Translations under genes and position numbers: made by a program
Notes under the pieces: model-generated
What the model was told of the DNA's origin: nothing
What the model saw: only the letters and a program-made list of their open reading frames with translations
Databases searched by the model: none
Shown here: positions 5,849-8,773 of the stretch, in pieces
Numbering within the stretch: the stretch's first letter is position 1
Layout: each line of letters opens with the position of its first letter
DNA from: Pirellulaceae bacterium
Lineage (GTDB): Bacteria; Planctomycetota; Planctomycetia; Pirellulales; Pirellulaceae
Length of the DNA: 8,773 nt
Assembly (NCBI GenBank): GCA_013002105.1
Contig: JABDKS010000135.1
Location: 1-8,773, forward strand
Direction of reading: 5' to 3'

Positions 5849-8662
5849 ATGCAAACTCGCTCCATCGTTCTATCCGCATTCCTGCTAGGTATCGTCACCG
5901 GGGCGATGCGGCCGGAGAACGTCTATGGGGCCGATCGCATCGCCACCGACCCCACCGCTACGGACACGTGGTCGATGTCGCCTGGCGAGGCGTTGATGAA
6001 AAAGTATTGCGTGCGATGTCATAACGACAAGAAACAGGAAGGCGATTTTGACATCACGGCGTTTGACAGTCGCAAGTCGATCTTGAGAGAACGTCCGCTA
6101 TGGCAGGAAGTCTTGCGGGTGATCACCGACGAAGAAATGCCGCCGGAGAATCCGTTGCCAACAACGCAGGAGCGTGCTGCGTTGGCCAGTTGGGTCGACC
6201 AAACGATCAACCAATTGGATTGGTCCAAACACAAGTACGCTGGGCATGTCACCATTCCACGACTGACCCGAATGGAATATGCCAACACGATGCGTGATCT
6301 GCTGGGCATGGATTTGCACGTCGAACGATTGTTGCCAGACGATGGCCAAGGCGAAAGTGGTTTTGATAACGACCGCGACGCGTTGTTCATCACACCGGCG
6401 CAGATGGAAAAGTATTTGGCCGTCGCCGACCAAGCGCTCGGCGCTGTGTTTGCCTTGGAGCGTGAACCAGTCGAGATCAAGTTTCAATCCGAAGCGATGT
6501 TCATGACCGAAACGCGTGAACGACCGGTCCAAATGACGCCCGACTTCTTTGGCTACGTGCTCAACCGCGGACAAATGACGCTCTACGAATCGGTCACCTT
6601 TCCCGTCGACGGCTACTACGATTTCAGCCTACGTGCCAAAAGCAGCACCGATGGCCCGTCCGGTGCACGACTGCGGCTGAACGACGAATTCAAAGCTGAT
6701 ATCGCCGTGCCTGGCGGCGATCCGGATGTGTATACCACGCGAGTCTTCGTGCCGGCCGGTACGCATCAGATGACTTGGAACGTCCAGCGGCCCCCCGTTA
6801 CGACCAAACAGCTGGCGACCAAGCAGGAGATCAAACGAACGGACAAGGCGACGCCGAACCCCGATCGGCCGGCCAAAAAAATCCAGTACACGCAGCTTCC
6901 ACAGGACGCGGGTATGATCATCGGTCGCGAAGCTCTCAAGCGGGCGCCTCGCTGCCCACCAATGCCAGGCGCGTCGGACAAGATCAAATCGTTGACCAAA
7001 CGAGTCGACCAAGTCTCCGTCGCTGTCCAGCGTCCTTATGAATGGTTACGGTTGCACGGTCCCAACGGTGATCCCAGCGAGATCCACCGCTTTCGATCGT
7101 ACATTATCGATCGCGACAAATCGCTCCAGGAGGCCAAAGACGTGTTGGCCAGGGAACTGAAACAATCGCGTGAAGAGTTTGATGCGATTTTTGCAGCGGC
7201 TAATGGCACCGAACTGGCTTCCAATGCAGCGGTCTTGGACGCGGTCAAAGACGTGGCCTACGTCAACACATCCAAAAGGAAGACACGCGATCAATCTAAA
7301 CCCGGTAACGTTGGCATCGATTGGATCGTCGTGCGAGGACCGCTCCCAGAAACCGACTCCGCCCCCCTGTCACAGATTTTCGTTACCCGACCGAGCCAAG
7401 ATATCAGCAAACAGCAGGCGGCCCGGCAGATTCTCGAACACTTTGTTCCGCGTGCTTTTCGTCGTCCTGTCGACGATGATCAATTGGCGGTATTCGAGCA
7501 ACTGTTTGCACAATCCGACGCGGCGGGGAATTCCTTCGAGTCCGCGATTCAACTTGCGTTGACCGGTGTGCTGGTGTCGCCAAGATTTCTGTTCCGCGTC
7601 CAGCAGAGTCGTGGCAAGTCATCTTACGCATTGGATGACTATGAAATTGCGTCGCGACTATCGTATTTTCTGTGGCTTTCGATGCCCGATGACGAACTGT
7701 TTTCCCTGGCCGCTGCCGGCCAATTGAACGATCCACAGGTACTGCAGTCGCAGGTCGATCGGATGATGGCGCACCAGCGTTCACGTGCGATGAGCGAGGC
7801 GTTTACAGGTGCCTGGTTGGAACTGTCCTCGTTGGGACTGTCGGTGATCCCCGACGAAAAACTGTTTCCGCAATTCGACAGCGATCTTGCCGACGCAATG
7901 AAATTGGAAACGACGCTGAAATTTGAAAAGCTGATTCGCGAAGGCGGCAGTTTGCTGGAGCTGATCGATTCGGACAAAACATTCGTCAATGCGGCGTTGG
8001 CCAAACATTATCAGTTGCCCGCCGTCAAAGGCAATCAAATGCGCGAAGTCACCTTGACCGACCCGCGTCGCGGCGGCCTGTTGGGCATGGCGGGTGTTTT
8101 GACCGCAACATCCAGTCCGACGCGAACCAGTCCCGTGGTGCGCGGCAAATGGGTTTTGGAAACGTTACTCGGCCGGCCAGCCGGCGATCCACCGCCCGAC
8201 GCCGGCGCCTTGCCGGGCGATGCCGGACGAAAAAGAGGCCTGACACTGCGCGAAGAACTTTTGGACCATCGCCGTAATCCGGCCTGTGCCACCTGCCACG
8301 ACAAAATTGATCCGCTCGGCTTTGGCTTGGAATCGTTTGACGCAATCGGACGTATTCGCACCCACGAAAACGGGAAACCCATTGATTCAAGCGGTACTCT
8401 GCCCGACGGCACGACGTTCGATGGACCAGCCGAACTGAAACAGTATTTGCTCGATCATCACAAAGACGAATTCACGCGCAACATCGCCCGACGAATGCTC
8501 AGCTTTGCATTGGGGCGAAAACTTTATTACTTCGACGCTCCCGTGATCGATACCATCACGCAAGCGGTGATCGAAGACAATTACAACGCGACGACGCTGA
8601 TCAAGCAGGTCGTTGTTAGCTATCCGTTTGCCAACCAGGCGAGCGAAGTCGAACCAGACTGA
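5849..8662 (+). CDS. Planctomycete cytochrome-type protein, DUF1587/DUF1595/DUF1592/DUF1588/DUF1585
   Basis: A 937-residue exported protein. Residues 1-27 form a Sec signal peptide (IVLSAFLLGIVTGA). A class I-like c-type heme site CVRCH lies at residues 54-58. DUF1587 follows at about 133-197 (HVTIPRLTRMEYANTMRDLL), then a carbohydrate-binding-like beta domain from about 235 to 314 (YESVTFPVDGYYDFSLRAKS), a charged section at 315-488, and its apparent return strand GIDWIVVRGPL at 489. DUF1595 starts at about 524 (ARQILEHFVPRAFRRP), DUF1592 at about 575-725, DUF1588 at 740-838 with a second heme site CATCH (813-817) in the NPACATCHDKIDPLGFGLESFD motif, and DUF1585 at about 859-935. The family is abundant in planctomycetes; its reaction is unknown, and periplasmic electron transfer or polysaccharide-linked oxidation is only inferred. 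No good Shine-Dalgarno precedes ATG 5849; the signal peptide decides the start. It is operonic with the next gene. Confidence 0.93.
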   Translation: MQTRSIVLSAFLLGIVTGAMRPENVYGADRIATDPTATDTWSMSPGEALMKKYCVRCHNDKKQEGDFDITAFDSRKSILRERPLWQEVLRVITDEEMPPENPLPTTQERAALASWVDQTINQLDWSKHKYAGHVTIPRLTRMEYANTMRDLLGMDLHVERLLPDDGQGESGFDNDRDALFITPAQMEKYLAVADQALGAVFALEREPVEIKFQSEAMFMTETRERPVQMTPDFFGYVLNRGQMTLYESVTFPVDGYYDFSLRAKSSTDGPSGARLRLNDEFKADIAVPGGDPDVYTTRVFVPAGTHQMTWNVQRPPVTTKQLATKQEIKRTDKATPNPDRPAKKIQYTQLPQDAGMIIGREALKRAPRCPPMPGASDKIKSLTKRVDQVSVAVQRPYEWLRLHGPNGDPSEIHRFRSYIIDRDKSLQEAKDVLARELKQSREEFDAIFAAANGTELASNAAVLDAVKDVAYVNTSKRKTRDQSKPGNVGIDWIVVRGPLPETDSAPLSQIFVTRPSQDISKQQAARQILEHFVPRAFRRPVDDDQLAVFEQLFAQSDAAGNSFESAIQLALTGVLVSPRFLFRVQQSRGKSSYALDDYEIASRLSYFLWLSMPDDELFSLAAAGQLNDPQVLQSQVDRMMAHQRSRAMSEAFTGAWLELSSLGLSVIPDEKLFPQFDSDLADAMKLETTLKFEKLIREGGSLLELIDSDKTFVNAALAKHYQLPAVKGNQMREVTLTDPRRGGLLGMAGVLTATSSPTRTSPVVRGKWVLETLLGRPAGDPPPDAGALPGDAGRKRGLTLREELLDHRRNPACATCHDKIDPLGFGLESFDAIGRIRTHENGKPIDSSGTLPDGTTFDGPAELKQYLLDHHKDEFTRNIARRMLSFALGRKLYYFDAPVIDTITQAVIEDNYNATTLIKQVVVSYPFANQASEVEPD

Positions 8663-8668
8663 TCAAAA

Positions 8669-8673
8669 GAGGA
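8669..8673 (+). promoter_or_regulatory. Ribosome binding site of the DUF1552-like gene
   Basis: GAGGA lies 5 bases before the ATG at 8679, within the 16-base gap after the previous stop codon. It fixes the start of the truncated downstream gene. Confidence 0.7.
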
Positions 8674-8678
8674 CCCCG

Positions 8679-8773
8679 ATGCCCCGACAACCTATTGCCC
8701 GGCGAACATTTTTGCGCGGAACCAGTGCTGCCTTGGGACTGCCGTTGTTGGACGTAATGCGACCTTCATCGGC
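8679..8773 (+). CDS. DUF1552-type Tat-exported protein, N-terminus only
   Basis: Only 31 codons are inside the window. They read as a twin-arginine signal: ARRTFLRGTSAALGLPLLDVM, with the RR-x-F-L core and a short hydrophobic stretch. In planctomycetes the gene directly behind a DUF1592-type cytochrome protein is usually a DUF1552 protein with such a Tat leader, and the RRTFLRG...LGLPLLDVM opening is typical of that family. The family call therefore rests on the leader and on context, since no part of the mature domain is visible. A Tat route would mean export in folded form, unlike the Sec-type leader of its partner. The 16-base gap and good Shine-Dalgarno indicate one operon. Confidence 0.75.
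   Translation, partial: MPRQPIARRTFLRGTSAALGLPLLDVMRPSS

Noticed and set aside
5581..5898. N-terminal extension of the YceI-like protein to ATG 5898
   Set aside because: It would overlap the start of the divergent gene, is not protein-like in composition, and precedes a clean signal peptide with its own Shine-Dalgarno.

Overview
The window looks like a chromosomal stretch from a planctomycete, most likely a Rhodopirellula-like member of the Pirellulaceae. Three things point there: a long secreted cytochrome-type protein of the DUF1587/DUF1595/DUF1592/DUF1588/DUF1585 architecture, the start of a Tat-exported DUF1552-type partner right behind it, and a secreted PQQ-propeller protein with the WPGWRGPRGDG opening common in that phylum. 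Shine-Dalgarno sequences are present at some starts only. The species assignment is inference.

Layout, left to right. (1) 1-2540, + strand: the C-terminal two thirds of the chromosome-condensing ATPase SMC (part of the first coil, hinge, returning coil, C-terminal head half); its N-terminus lies outside the window. (2) 2541-2652: short gap between convergent genes, filled by a repeat element made of two inverted 24-base arms. (3) 2653-3912, - strand: secreted beta-propeller protein. (4) 3913-4017: second copy of the same kind of repeat element, in opposite orientation. (5) 4018-5580, - strand: a two-gene unit, a periplasmic YceI-family protein followed 3 bases later by an unrecognised protein of about ten membrane helices. 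(6) 5581-5848: divergent intergenic region with two dyad symmetries. (7) 5849-8773, + strand: the 937-residue planctomycete cytochrome-type protein and the first 31 codons of a Tat-signal DUF1552-like protein, 16 bases apart and clearly one operon.

The most unusual content is the repeat family. Each unit is an 18-base near-palindrome (GCCAGGACCTGTCCTGGC) whose outer foot carries GTAG in three of four copies and ATAG in the fourth. Units come as inverted doublets with 40-41 base spacers. This matches the layout of REP doublets (REPINs) mobilised by Y1 RAYT transposases in gammaproteobacteria, where GTAG at the hairpin foot is the recognised tetranucleotide. The two doublets bracket the propeller gene in opposite orientations, and both are followed on the same polarity by CTATTTTTT, so they can act as intrinsic terminators for smc and for the membrane-protein gene. 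No transposase is present in the window, so the REPIN reading is an inference from structure. No defence system, CRISPR array, RNA gene, phage or insertion sequence was seen.
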